Counted from the stretch's first letter, positions 35,264 through 46,638 are shown. The stretch is 64,000 nt of DNA from Jaltomata sinuosa (GCA_003996215.1 QJPP01001637.1:186001-250000), one strand, 5' to 3'. Numbers and translations: made by a program. Notes: generated from the sequence alone by a model not told the origin.

Positions 35264-36323
35264 TAAGTCCGCCCCGCCCCATTTAGCATTATTAAAGAAT
35301 TGCTCTATCTTACCCTAACCTGTTAAGCCCGGTTCCGCCTGTCTCGTTTATCTTATTTTTCATTTCTCTTCCTTATTTTTCACTTTGATATTTACCTTTT
35401 TTTAGAGATTTTTTTTAAAAAAATTGGATGAACAATCAGTTTACAATTATGATTTCTGTTAAGTAATTAATGAACTCAGTTTTTTTTTGTGTGTGTGTAA
35501 TTGCTTAAGTAAACTAAATTTTTTGTTTCAGGTGGACTAATATTAGTGTAATAAAATGATCTAATTTCTGCTACTTGTTAGTCCCTCCGTTTTAAAACGA
35601 GTGGCCTATTTTAACTTGACACGAAGTTTAAAAAAATAAAGAAGACTTTTAAATCTTGTGGTCTTAAATCAAAAATATGTCAAATGTACTAAAATGCCCT
35701 TTAATCATGTGGTCCTAAACATGCCATGTTGAAAGTTGGAACTAAAGAGTTACTAAAAAAGGAAAGAGTCATTCTTTTTGAAACGGACTAAAAAAAAAAG
35801 TAGGTCAAACAAATTAAAACGGAGGGAGTATTATTTATCTAAAAGAATGTCAACGTTCTTTTCTAATTCCTAGAAAAGAAAACATCAAGCATTAGATTTT
35901 AATTAGTTAAAGTTAACATTGGAAGTAATTAAGCATTAGATTGTAATAAGTTAATTTAACAAAGATTGTGTTTTTTCTTTAAATAATTTACTTCAAATTA
36001 TTTGTTTTCTGAAAATATTTTCTCTATCTTGATAGAATACACATTTTCCCTACGAAAGAATACACATTTTCCCTAAGACAGAAAATAAATTAAAGACATA
36101 GCAAATATAATATCAGTGATATCCCTCTTTTTTCTCCCATAAAAAAAACAAGAAATGGATAATAATCCTAACCCGCCACTTGCCCCGCCCCGTTTATATT
36201 TTTAAAAATTATGTTTTGCCCTGTCTTGCTTCCCCCTGCCCCATTTAAATGTTGCCCTGTCCTACCCCATTAAGACTATTCCTTGCCCCTGTCCACCCTG
36301 CCCCTCCCCAATTGCCATCCCTA
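35264..36323. mobile_element. Probable non-autonomous DNA element with exact target duplication, odd ends
   Basis: Exact direct repeats AGGAATGAC bracket this segment (35255-35263 and 36323-36331; GGAATGAC if 8 bp). The right end reads CCCCAATTGCCATCCCTA, whose complement TAGGGATGGCAATTGGGG is a familiar hAT-MITE terminus. The left end (TAAGTCCGCCCCGCCCC) is C-rich on the same strand and is not its inverted partner. So either one end is rearranged or the class is different. It contains the Stowaway-like MITE. Confidence 0.5.
35581..35828. mobile_element. Stowaway-like MITE, 248 bp
   Basis: Terminal inverted repeats GTCCCTCCGTTTTAA at the left and the complement of TTAAAACGGAGGGAG at the right are bracketed by TA (35579-35580 and 35829-35830). 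CTCCCTCCGT ends and a TA target are diagnostic of Tc1/mariner-type Stowaway MITEs. No coding capacity. Confidence 0.92.
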
Positions 36324-36331
36324 GGAATGAC

Positions 36332-36768
36332 AAGAGCTATTAAATACTTGCCTAACTCTTGGGCAAGAAATATTGAATTTCCCTTATTTATCCTATTTCT
36401 AACAGAAAAAAGAATACCCTACTCCCTACTTATACAACTAATTAAAAAAATAATGAAAAAAAAGGAAGAAAAAAGCAAAAATTTCTAACATGCACATTAA
36501 CTTCTCACGTGTCATTTGCTCCACGAAATTCTAACCCGTTAGGTTTTTTTTAAAAAAAAAAAGAAACGAAATTTTACAAAATGATGAGAAAGAAAAAAAA
36601 AGCAAAAATTTTCTAACATGCACATTAACTTCTCACGTCTCATTTGCCCCACGAAATTTTAACTAGTTAGATTTTTTTTTAATTCTAAACTAATTAAAAT
36701 TTTAAAAAATAATAAAAATAAAAATAAGTAAAATAATTATACTTTATAAAAATATGTAAAAACTTTAT
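36332..36768. repeat. AT-rich DNA with a 127 bp tandem duplication
   Basis: Units start at 36475 and 36602. Each contains gcaaaaat, taacatgcacattaacttct, cacgt and a cacgaaatt segment followed by a T/A-rich tail. The second unit is cut short near 36690. Nothing else is seen in the stretch. Confidence 0.8.
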
Positions 36769-37490
36769 GGGGTCCCATTTTCAGAAAAAATGGGCTAAAG
36801 TACTAGCACTTCTCTCTATCTTTCACCTTTTCCAATTATTTTTTAGCAAATAACATAAAACCTACTAGTATAGGAGTAAATTACTTACTCAAACATTAGT
36901 TTTCAAAATTACACTTTATATCACTAAAATTCATTCTTTCGGACACATGTATGTATCTGATTTCATATATCTATGTATCTAAATTTTATAATTTCATTTA
37001 TTTACATTATGTCATATATCTATGTATTTGAGTTTCATAATTTTATGTATCTGGGTATTTGAGTTTCATAATTTTATGTATCTGGGTATTTGAGTTTTAT
37101 AATTTCATATCGATGTGTATTTGAGTTTAATAATTTAATATATATTTTCATGTATATGTGAATCTGATTATTTATGTAGTAGTTTTTTCATAAATTAACA
37201 TGAGTTTGAATATGAGCTCAAGTAAAGCGAACCCAATATAGCTACATCAGCTTCATATACCCAGAACATGTCGGCGACTCCCTTTACCGACTCCGACGGT
37301 GCACCAACTAATACTTCCTTCAGTGTGTCACTGCAACTTTGAAGTTTGAAGTTTCTGGTTGGAACTCCGGTGTGAGCTCGCTGGAGATAATAGTGAGGAG
37401 AGAGAGACAGGAAAGAGAAAAAGAATTTTAGGAAATTTTTATTAAATTTGAATACATCAAATTTGGTAGGAAAATATTAAGTAAAGAGAG
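36769..37490. repeat. Dispersed segmental duplication, copy 2 (empty site)
   Basis: It is homologous to 32954-34512 without the hAT-like insertion. The continuous actagtataggagtaaat segment here is the uninterrupted target region. It contains several tatgtatctgagtttcata-like units of about 30 bp in tandem. Confidence 0.85.
37268..37342 (+). CDS. Tiny ORF, 24 codons, in duplication copy 2
   Basis: ATG at 37268 to TGA at 37340-37342 encodes a Ser/Thr-rich peptide beginning MSATPFTDSDG and ending FSVSLQL. It is GC-richer than its surroundings. A CTCCGGTGTGAGC segment about 45 bases downstream looks like a splice-donor context, so it could be a fossil first exon. The frame is shared with copy 1 but codon differences are mostly replacing. 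I do not recognise a family. Coding is unlikely. Confidence 0.2.
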   Translation: MSATPFTDSDGAPTNTSFSVSLQL

Positions 37491-39467
37491 TGTCATTATC
37501 CAATTGACCGTGAGTGATACCCACACTAACTCTCTGGTGGAAGAATCAATAAACCCGAATCTTAACTTTATTACTTAACCAAATTTTAAGAGAGAATCAT
37601 ATAAAAGAATTTAAAATCATAAAAAAAGTCGAAACTGATTAAATAGTGCGAAAAATTCGACTAATTAGAACAATCTCCAATATTTCACAAATTAATCATC
37701 TCCATCTGTTTAAATCAATTCTTCATTTTTGAAGTCTTATTAATCCTTGAAACTTTCATTAAGTCTGACTTGCAAATTTCTATCAAGATCACATATCTTT
37801 TCTAAACGAATGTTTCATGGAAATAATTTTCTTTTCACTTATCAAATTTTCATTTTTCAAAGTTAGTCAAATAAAATAAAGTTAGAAATAATCGGATAAT
37901 CGCGTGTTAATGGACATTTTTAGTGCCTTAAAAATCTTCTAAAAGTGTGAATATGAACTTCTTACCCAGATTTCTTAAAATTTGAAAGATTTTATCTGTT
38001 TTAGATCTTTTGGATATTTTTAAAGATTTACTTATTTTTCCTAAAAAATTAAGTGTCGACTCTGTTTAATTGATTTTGAAAATTTCTTTAAAGTTTTCAA
38101 ATTTAATTCATGTCAAACCATTCAACGAAAATTGCTTTCTTTTCAAAAGGGAAAAAATGTTATAAAACAATTAGGGGATATTAACGTTGGGGGAGGGAGT
38201 TTAAAAATAGGAAAACTTAATTTTGGATGATTTTTTTTTAGAATAATACTTTTCACATGAAAGGAAAAGTAGTAAAGAGGATTTTTTCTAAATATGAAAA
38301 GATTTGATCAGAGGTTTAAACTTTAAAATTTGTGCTCAATATTGAATAAAATTCTACAAAAATATATAAAACTAGTAGCTACTAAATTAATAAGTAAAAA
38401 AAATATTATTAAATTCGTATATCAACCACTATATTTTATGGTAAAAATAATTCACCAATATTTGCGATAAAACCATTAATAACTTTAAAAATAGTTTCTC
38501 AAATATTTATAAAATAAAGTAAAACATAAATACAAAAAAGTAAGTAAACACATACCTTTGTATTGCATGTGAAGAATGTTATAATAAAAAAAATAGCAAT
38601 AATAATAATAGTAATCTTAAAATAATATTTAATAGCACAAAATCTTATAAAATAAAAATTAAAATAGTATTTTTGGCCTCGTAAATAAAAAAGATGCTCG
38701 AATAAGTAAAATAACGAAAGAAGGGACAAAATTGGGTGTCAATATCTGCCCCTTCTTTGCTCGAAAATGATAGAAGAATTATCGAACAAAGAACATTGAC
38801 GGAGTAGTCAATTTTATTCGACTGAGGGAATGACTCTTTTTGGAATCAGAAGAAATATGATAAAATTGTGAAAATATTGTGGCCGAAACTTTAATTTTAA
38901 GTCACCTACATAGCTCGAATTTTATGAGAATCGGGCCATGTGTAGTTCTAGATTTAAGAATGAATGAGATTCCTAAAAAAATAGACGATACAAGATTTGA
39001 ATAGACGTGAAAGTTGCATGTATGATAAGAGTTTGGAAAATGAGATCATATGAATAACGCGAAAAGCTGGAGTGTGAATATGGCTCAATGTTGCAATGAT
39101 ATATGGATAAGAAGAATTACATCCTGGAAATGAAAATGACAGTTATTCTCATTTATAGCTTGTTCAACCTGTAGTTTCTAATATAACTAGATAAAATGGT
39201 TAGCTCATAAACACAAAGAAGTATTGACTAATGCGATAAAAAGTAATAAGAATAAATAATAATAACGAGAGGAGATAAGAAAGTATATCTTGTTTGAAGC
39301 ATGTTACTTAGTATTTTTTTGAGGAATCTCAAAAAATTCTGCCCCAGTTTGAACCTTTAAGAAAAATGTGATCTCGGTGCTATGTTCCTGCAAAAATTTA
39401 AACATGCTACATAGATTTGTTAGTACCCAAATATTATCATAAGATAATTTAAAGTCTCGATATATTC
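37491..39467. other. AT-rich intergenic DNA, no gene seen
   Basis: No coding or transposon signature was found. A phrase atatctgccccttctttgctcg-like near 38745 recurs in related form (tctgccccagttt) near 39338 and 40975, hinting at an old unclassified repeat across 38.7-41.1 kb. Confidence 0.6.
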
Positions 39468-39663
39468 TATTTTAGGGCGGACCAATCTAAGTGTCCTTTT
39501 TCGGGCAAAACAAACCCAATTTTTTTTTAGGGTGGACGGGCCTAATTATCCTATTTTAGGATGGACAAACTCAATTGTCCTATTTTAGGGCGGATGAGCG
39601 CAATTGTATCTTTTTAGGACGGACGAGACCAATTGTCCCTTTTCAGGGTGGACGAGCCTAATG
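39468..39663. repeat. 29 bp minisatellite, about 6-7 degenerate units
   Basis: Units of the form ttttagggtggacgagc followed by caattgtcct repeat about every 29 bp. The four units from 39530 to 39650 are the cleanest. Confidence 0.82.
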
Positions 39664-39689
39664 ATAGCTCAATTCAAACACAAATGCAA

Positions 39690-39965
39690 ATCTTGAACTC
39701 AAATATAAACTAGAGTTCAAATATAAATTTGGGCTCAAATGTAATCTCGACCTTAAATATAAACTCGGACTCAAAATGTAAAATCAGGCAAAAAAATATA
39801 AACCCGAGCTTAACTATAACTTCAGGCTTAAAATATAAACTCGGGCTCAAAAATATAAATCGAGCTCAAAATATAACTCGAGCTCAAAAATATTAACTCG
39901 GGCTCAAATATAAATTCGTGCTCAAAATATAAAGTTGGGTCACATATAATTTTGAACTCAAAAAA
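39690..39965. repeat. ~20 bp minisatellite, about 13 degenerate units
   Basis: The unit ctcgggctcaaaaatataaa repeats with drift, directly after the 29 bp array. On the complementary strand it reads tttatatttttgagcccgag. Confidence 0.85.
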
Positions 39966-41537
39966 TAATCAAAGGTGAGGAGATAGAGTAGCTTAGCTTC
40001 TTTTTCATGTATTTGTTTGTTGGACTTTTGAACTTGCACTTTGTCTAAGTTTTCTGAGATGTAATTGTTGAAACTTTTTAGGATCCCTCACAAATGTCAG
40101 TCCCAATTTATGACTCAGAAAATTTTCATACTCCCCTACAAATTAAGATGTTGCTTTTTGTGAAGTATTTGAGGTTCCCTCAAAAATACTTTCCCAATTT
40201 CACTGCGAAGAGTATAAAATTTTGCATTCCTGCTTCACTCAAAAAATTCATTAGTTCAAAATAATTTAGTTGTATTGAATTGAGCATTGAAACCTCGACT
40301 CTGAATCTGAGTAAAAATGTGAAGGATATATAAACTTGAGTATTGGATTATGAAGGTCCATTGAAGACTAGAAAATCACATTTTGAAGGTATATGTTGAG
40401 CAAACATATAGATAGAGTTTAACTAAAAGATATAGCTAATCAAGTGTTTTAAATTAATCTAAAAATAAATGTTCTTAAAGAATATTCGAACTGATTAGAC
40501 TGAGGGGCATGTTTGTGGATTGAATTGATCTTTATTGATTGAATCGATGCTCAAATGCTAGACAACCCTTAGCAAAATAAGATCAGAATAAACATGGAAT
40601 GAAAAACAAACATTGCATAACTTAAAGTATTAAAGGAATAATAATGTATAAAGAATGATATATTTTGTTAAAGAGTACTTTAGGCCGAAAGGATGGACAA
40701 AAACTTAGGCTTACAATGTGAGCTGGTGAAAAAAAAAAGACGATGAGCTCTAACCCGAAAAATGTAATTATAGTGATTGATTTTATGATTTTGAATGACA
40801 GTTATAATATTGAAAAGTGTGATAATTTCATACATACCAAATTGCTAAGACTGATGAGATAAACGAGCTGATAATGGTAAGATATTTAAAAATGCTCATG
40901 AGATATTCAAAGAAAATTTATTTCGAATAAGGAATTTTTTTTGATATTTTGAAGAATTGACTAATTTGAAAAATCTGCCCCAGTTTCAATTTTGGGACAC
41001 TTAGCTTGAAATAGTAAGATAATTGAATAGATTACGAAGATTGGAGAATTTCTCCAGTTTTCCACTTTGAATTTTGACAAGATAAAAAAGAGGTAGGATC
41101 GAATGTTAACAGGGAATATTATTTGAGTGATAAATATGGTCTCGATTTTCCATTATGATAACATTTAGAGAAAAAAAGGGAGGAGGCCAATACTTTTTTA
41201 CGGATAGAGAAATATTATTTTTGTGAAAATATTATTTTCATTTTCCAGATATGAGAACAATTTTAAAAAAGAACATTTTGAGGAGGAGAAGGAAAAAACA
41301 GAGGGGGGGAGGGAACCACATTCTTACATAGAATTGCTTATGCATCTTGCTGAAACAAAAATAAGGTCAGACATAGTTCAAAATTTGATACTTAGAAAAA
41401 CTTAAGTTGATGGATGGAGATTGTTTGAGTGGAACAGAAAGAGTAGAATTTGGATGGTATAAACAGTTATGAAGGTCCGATATGATTCAAAAGTATATAC
41501 ATTAGGATATGACACAAATACCAAGAAATACTATCAT
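39966..41537. other. AT-rich intergenic DNA, no gene seen
   Basis: Only chance frames (longest 60 codons, 41223-41405, Lys/Glu-rich from a purine tract). It forms the left flank of the LINE insertion. Confidence 0.6.
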
Positions 41538-41552
41538 TTGTATTTGAATTGA

Positions 41553-41743
41553 CCGATGGCATACACTCGGTAGATTAAAGACATGTATGATGGTACGAAG
41601 ACTCGAGTCAGAACTGTGGACGGAGATTCGGAGCAATTTTTTGTGATGATGGGATTGCCCTAAGGATCGTCCCTTAGTCCGTTTCTTTTTGCCTTGGTAA
41701 TGGATGTTTTGACACGACAAATCTAAGGTGAAGTGCCATGGTG
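41553..41743 (+). pseudogene. LINE reverse transcriptase, part 1
   Basis: The translation shows IKDMYDGTKTRVRTVDGDSE, then MGLP, a stop, and LSPFLFALVMDVLTRQI followed by a stop and GEVPWC. This is the finger/palm region just before the catalytic box of the RT. Two nonsense codons are visible. The reading continues after the inserted element. Confidence 0.88.
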
Positions 41744-42939
41744 TAGGGGTGACAAATGGGCGAATTGGATTGGATTTGGATGGATTGTATGAGGATTGAG
41801 CTAAAATGGATTGGATTACAATTCACCCATATAATTATATGGGTAAATATGGATTTGGTCAAAATGGTTCAAACCCACTTTCCTTAAGCCAAATTTTTTT
41901 GAGCCTTCTATATATTGTATGCATATCAACTCGTTGATATTAAATCAAACTATTTAGTACTCTAATATAATAAAAGAGTGATTCTACATAAAAATTAAAC
42001 AATTTTTTTGCGTTTTTCGAAAAAAATAAAAAGTTTTACCCGCCTCACATCCACTTCTACCCCCCGGCCCACACCCACCCTACCTCCCCTCACCCCCCCA
42101 GCCCACACTCACCCTACCTCCCCTCGCCCCATTTTTTTTGTTTTTCCAATAAAAAATATTTTTTTATATTTTTCAAAAAAAAATCTACCCCCCCCAGCAC
42201 CTTCCACCCACCCACCCACTCTTAATTTTTTTTGTTTTTCCAAAAAAAATTTATTTATGCTTTTTCTAAAATAAAATTCTACCCCACCCCCCAGGCACCC
42301 CCCTCCACCCTCCCCCCCCACCTTCCACCCACCCATCCGCCCTAATATTTTTTTGTTTTTTCAATTTTTTTTTTTATATTTTTCTAAAAAAAAATTCTAC
42401 CCCACCCCTGCTCCCCCCCGGGACACCCCCCGCCCCCAACCACCACCACCACCTTCCACCCCCCCACCCCTAATTTTTTTTTGATTTTCTAAAATAAAAT
42501 AATTTTATGTTTTACAAAAAAAAATAATCTATCCCACCCCCCCTTCCACCCCCAAATTTTTGTATGTTTTTTTTCAAAAAAAATTAAATTTTTTCATATT
42601 TTTTAAAATAAATTATTTTTTTTCCTGCCACCCCACACCCTCCATCTCAGCCCCACCCAATCTCCAATTTTTTTTTTAAAATAAATTAATATTTTTTAAA
42701 ATTAAAAATTAATATTAAATTTTTTATTTTTTAGCACAATTAAGAATTTGGGTAAAAGTAAGTGATCTATTATGGGTCTATATGGATACCCACATTTTAC
42801 CCATTTTGATCATATTTGTAGGGGCTCTTAAAATAGCTTGAAGCCCATATTTACCCAATTAAAATATTAGTGATCCAAGCCATTAAATATGGATTAAATG
42901 GACTCATTTCATTAATATGGGCTAAAATTGCCACTCCTA
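41744..42939. mobile_element. hAT-like non-autonomous element, 1196 bp, with C-rich core
   Basis: Ends TAGGGGTGACAAATGGG and complement-of TAGGAGTGGCAATTTTAGCCC are imperfect inverted repeats, flanked by an exact 8-bp duplication CCATGGTG (41736-41743 and 42940-42947). The subterminal parts carry attggatt words (left) and atatggg/ggattaaatgg words (right). The core (42040-42660) is a tandem-like series alternating C-rich runs with tttttttgttttt and aaaataaaattctacccc segments. It has no transposase. It landed inside the LINE's RT next to its catalytic box. Confidence 0.88.
42040..42660. repeat. C-rich/T-rich low-complexity array inside the hAT-like element
   Basis: Roughly six blocks of CCCC-rich sequence (ccacccaccc, accccccc) alternate with T- and A-rich blocks at about 100 bp intervals. 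The minus strand holds many G runs of four or more, so G-quadruplex or i-motif formation is possible. Apparent Pro-rich and Gly-rich frames here are artefacts. Confidence 0.8.
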
Positions 42940-42947
42940 CCATGGTG

Positions 42948-43735
42948 TTTGTTGTCTGCGGACGATATTGTTTTGATTGACTAGACTCGTGAGGGAGTTA
43001 ATGCCAAGTTGGAGGTTTGGAGATAAATTTTAGAGTCTAAAGGGTTCAGGTTGAGCAGGACAAAGACAGAATATTTGGAGTGCAATTTTAGCGGCATGTC
43101 TCAGGAATCCAGCGTGGAAGTGAGGCTCGATACGCATGCCATCCAGAGGAGAGGTAGCTTCAAGTACCTTGGGTCTATTATCCAAGGATATGGGGAGATT
43201 GACGAGGATGTTACCCATCGTATTGGTGCAGGGTGGATGAAATGGAGACTCGCTTCCGGAGTCTTGTGTGATAAGAAGGTGCCTACTAGACTGAAAGGCA
43301 AGTTTTACTGAGTGGTAGTTAGACCGGCTGTGTTGTACGGGGCAGAGTGTTGGCCAGTAAAAAACTCTCACGTTCAGAAGATAAAGGTAGTAAAAATGAG
43401 GATGTTGCGCTGGATGTGTGGGTTTACTAGGAGGGATAGGATTAGGAATGAGGATATTCGAGACAAGATTGGAGTGTCTTCAGTAGAAGACAAAATGCGA
43501 GAAGTGAGGTTGAGGTGGTTTGGGCATGTGAACAGGAGATGCATGGAGGCCCCGGTGAGAAGGTGTTAGAGATTGGCTATGGATGGTTTTAAGAGAGGTA
43601 GAGGTAGACCGAAGAAATATTGGAGAGAGGTGATTAGACAAGATTTGGCGCAGTTGCGTCTTACCGAGGACATTACCTTAGATAGGAAGGTGTGGAGGGC
43701 TCAGATTAGGGTAGACGGTTAGTAGGTAGGTCTGC
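42948..43735 (+). pseudogene. LINE reverse transcriptase, part 2, and C-terminal domain
   Basis: It resumes with SADDIVLID near 42957; the family's catalytic box is FADD or YADD, so the first residue is altered. Then GVNAKLEVWR, GFRLSRTKTEYLECNFSG, a KYLGSIIQG motif, MKWRLASGVLCDKKVP and RPAVLYGAECWPVK. The C-terminal MLRWMCGFTRRDRIRNEDIR, VRLRWFGHV and RGRGRPKKYWREVIRQDL motifs are typical of this plant LINE type. Stops at about 43023, 43311 and 43569 break it. Confidence 0.9.
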
Positions 43736-43763
43736 ATCATAGGTAGACGGTTAGTAGGTAGGT
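43711..43763 (+). repeat. 32 bp tandem duplication near the LINE 3' end
   Basis: The 21-base segment starting gtagacggttagtaggtagg occurs at 43711 and again at 43743. A local slip after or during insertion. Confidence 0.9.
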
Positions 43764-44047
43764 AGCTCTTGTAGTTTCTTGTCTTCGATTTTTGCTGCTT
43801 TCTAGTATTTCAGGTGGCTCGGGTATAGTGCTATTTTGTTAGAATATACTTCTGTGATTACCTGTTGTCTTATTTACTGTGTATATCTCTTGTAATTTTA
43901 TCTTTTTGATCTTGAGCCGGGGGTCTATCAGAAATAACCTCTTTACTTTATCTGAGGTAAAGGTATGGTCTGCGTACATTCTACCCTCCCCAGACTTCAC
44001 TTTGTGGGAATATACTGGGTATGTTATTGTTGTTGTATTTGAATTGA

Positions 44048-44670
44048 GGCGGTTATGAATATTGAATAAGATAAACAAAAAAAAAATTCTTTTTGAAAAA
44101 TTATGCCCATTCTAAAAAGATCAGGAGGTAACTAATATTTTGAAAAAGTCATAGTTTTAATCAAATTTACATGATGTGTTTACTATGATTGACCATAATA
44201 TGATTATGGAGTCACTAGAAAAATGTTGATTTTTCGCAAGGAAACAAGATATGTGCTTCGGGATTAAAAGATAATTTGATAGGCCTCAGGATTTGTATGA
44301 TTTGGGGCCTAAATGAATAAAGGTTAACATGTCTTAAGATTGTATGATTATACATTTAGGGCATATGGTCTACATAATAGGAATATTAATACCTCAAATT
44401 GAATAGACATAATGATGTCCTTTTGGGATTGTAAACTGCTTTGGACTTTGGATGAAGTCAAACCAAGGATCTTAACATACCAAAGCTATTAGGACCTCAT
44501 AGGTTTTAAAGAACGCATACTTTTTGATAAAGAAACATGCAGGTAAGGCTCTATTGAATAAGAGTTGATTTTCTAAACATGATTCCCTCAAGTGGATATA
44601 TATATAACTTGAGAGTGGAAAGCTCATACCTGTCGACACACCGCTGATCGATCAATTCACGAGATATTCC
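44048..44670. other. AT-rich intergenic DNA, no gene seen
   Basis: It is the continuation of the LINE's right flank up to the 3' LTR of element C. Confidence 0.6.
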
Positions 44671-46638
44671 TGTCACTCCCCGAGGCTATTCCCTGGACGT
44701 TATACGGGATCTGAGATCACAAGTGATCCCAAATTAACCCTTGGGCTTAGCATGACTTAAACACAAGAAACATAAATACTAAGAGAAATCTTAATGAAGT
44801 AATGAGAAACTCAATAAGATGAAGCAAAGTCTGAAAATAGAAATCTGGATACACTTGTCTAAACTATGTATGAAAAGCCTCTATAAATTGATAAGATGAG
44901 ATACTGAGACAAGATCCCCAGCTAACTACAAGTACTGAAAGAAAGACATCAAACTAAACAAACTCATAGCTAGCTCTCGAATGATAAGGACTCACCAACT
45001 ATGACTGGAAATAATATTGGGTCTAGCCACGAGTCTGGGAGCGAGTACCTGAATCTACATCATGATAAGATGCACCACAAAGAGGTATGTGATCAGTATT
45101 ATGGAATGTACTGAGTATATGAGATATGCATGAATCATGGTAAAATATACTTGAAAACATACTTAAGGCTGAAATCATTCAATAGTAGTAATACTGTAAT
45201 GTAACGACTCAAAGTAAAATCATAAATTGGAAACATGTTTATAACCATAAAGCATAAGTAGTAAATCATGACTTAAAGACTATGAGTGATATACATTTTA
45301 GAACTTCAAATCATTTTCTATAGGAGTTTCTCGTAACCGACATAGACCATGTAAGCTACATGGAATCCAACTTCTATATCCTAGTTGGCAGAGATTCCCT
45401 GTACCTTGCTAGGATACTAGACCATGTTTAGAGTGGAACCACTATCATGAGCCTATTTGGCGAATTCATACCTACGCTGGCAACATAGTTCCGGACTTGA
45501 GTTATCTGGAACCTTCGTCAGCTTGGTGCTAAATATTACTCCCAAAATATATCATATAGCTTATACATATCATGTGATATATATGTATGTCAAAACTGTT
45601 CATAAATCATGTGGACATATCTAGATGTCATACTACTCATAAAAATATAATTCTTAAAGGTATAGCATGGCACTAGTTCAAAAATATGTTCTTGCTAAAT
45701 TTCATAGGTTGAGGAATTAGGCATGTTGTTTTCATGGATACTTGAGGTCATGTTATCTGAACATGCCAATTCTGCTTGAAAACATATAATAAGGTCAAAT
45801 CATGGGGTTAAGAAATACTTGTGAAAACGCACGTAAAATCATATATTAAGGATTAGAAATCATATTATAATATAAGTAAATTGAATTTACAGAAAAACTC
45901 ATAATTGGGTAAGAACCCTAGTTTTATAATTTCATAAAATCAAAGTAAAACTTGAGGTTTTAGGCATTAGAGTAAAAGGAAACCCTTATTGAATACTCAC
46001 ATACTTGAACTTGAAGATTTCTTAGCTTAGAACTTGAAGGTAGAGAATTGGGGGATAAGCCCTAGATCTTGGAGCTTGAGAGAATAAATTCTTTCTTTGT
46101 TTCTGAGCTTAGAATCATGAGAGTGAAGAGGAATTTGACTAAGTTAGGATAAAAATCCTCCAACTAGGCCTAAAATGACATAGCTTAGGATTTAAAAGGG
46201 TGGAAAAAGATCAGAATACCCCTGACTTAAGAATAAGAAATTGCAAAAAAATCCCATCGGACGAGCTTTTCGATGGCCCATTGGACCCACTACAGCCCAT
46301 GGCATGGGTCATCAGGCTGGAGCTTGCTGGAACGGTCTTCTATACCATTCCCACGGCAGAGGCCTATGGCGCATAGTGATGCGTAGCCTTAGACGTGTGG
46401 CTGATGGGGCTAGCTGAGCCATTGGATGGTTCCCATGGCAGACTTCCATGGTTTGTGGTGGCTCCCACAGCATGTGGGCCAGTCCGTCAGGGATGATGAG
46501 GTTATGACAGTTCACACAATCAAGCCAATGGACCATTGAGCCTTCCTAGACCTATGGCACTGTTTGTGGGACCTTAAACTTGGAGAAATCAGCTGAATTT
46601 CTAAGTCTAAACGTTGGTTCAAATTCTGGGGTGTTACA
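44671..46638 (-). repeat. 3' LTR of element C
   Basis: 1968 bp from TGTAACACCCC (46638) to CTCGGGGAGTGACA (44671). It has a GC-rich patch (about 46255-46520, repeated catggc/ccatgg words) and a TATA-like TTTTAAAT at about 46191-46198 (minus). There is no second LTR copy in the window, so boundaries rest on terminal TG/CA and the adjacent purine tract. Confidence 0.8.

Larger units (their letters stand above)
41553..44032 (+). mobile_element. 5'-truncated RTE-like LINE, split by a DNA element
   Basis: A plus-strand non-LTR retrotransposon begins inside its RT domain and ends in a TTG-rich tail (GTTATTGTTGTTG). It is bracketed by an exact 15-bp duplication TTGTATTTGAATTGA (41538-41552 and 44033-44047). 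Without the inserted element at 41744-42947 it is about 1.28 kb. The tail segment (43911-44032: gtctatc, ctctttac, ggtctgcgtacattctaccc, ccccagac) is the 3' end shared by RTE-type LINEs and TS-type SINEs of Solanaceae. The clade assignment relies on recall of those families. Confidence 0.88.

Noticed and set aside
38499..38729. 76-codon hydrophobic minus-strand frame
   Set aside because: AT-rich composition artefact with no recognisable motif.
39468..39965. Possible CRISPR-like repeat array
   Set aside because: Contiguous degenerate minisatellite units without unique spacers, in plant DNA.
41223..41405. 60-codon Lys/Glu-rich frame
   Set aside because: Arises from a purine-rich tract; no support.
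42008..42336. Pro-rich plus-strand and Gly-rich minus-strand frames
   Set aside because: Translations of the C-run/T-run array inside a non-autonomous element.
43051..43569. Possible host gene fragment with a conserved open frame
   Set aside because: Motifs, TTG tail and 15-bp duplication identify it as a LINE.
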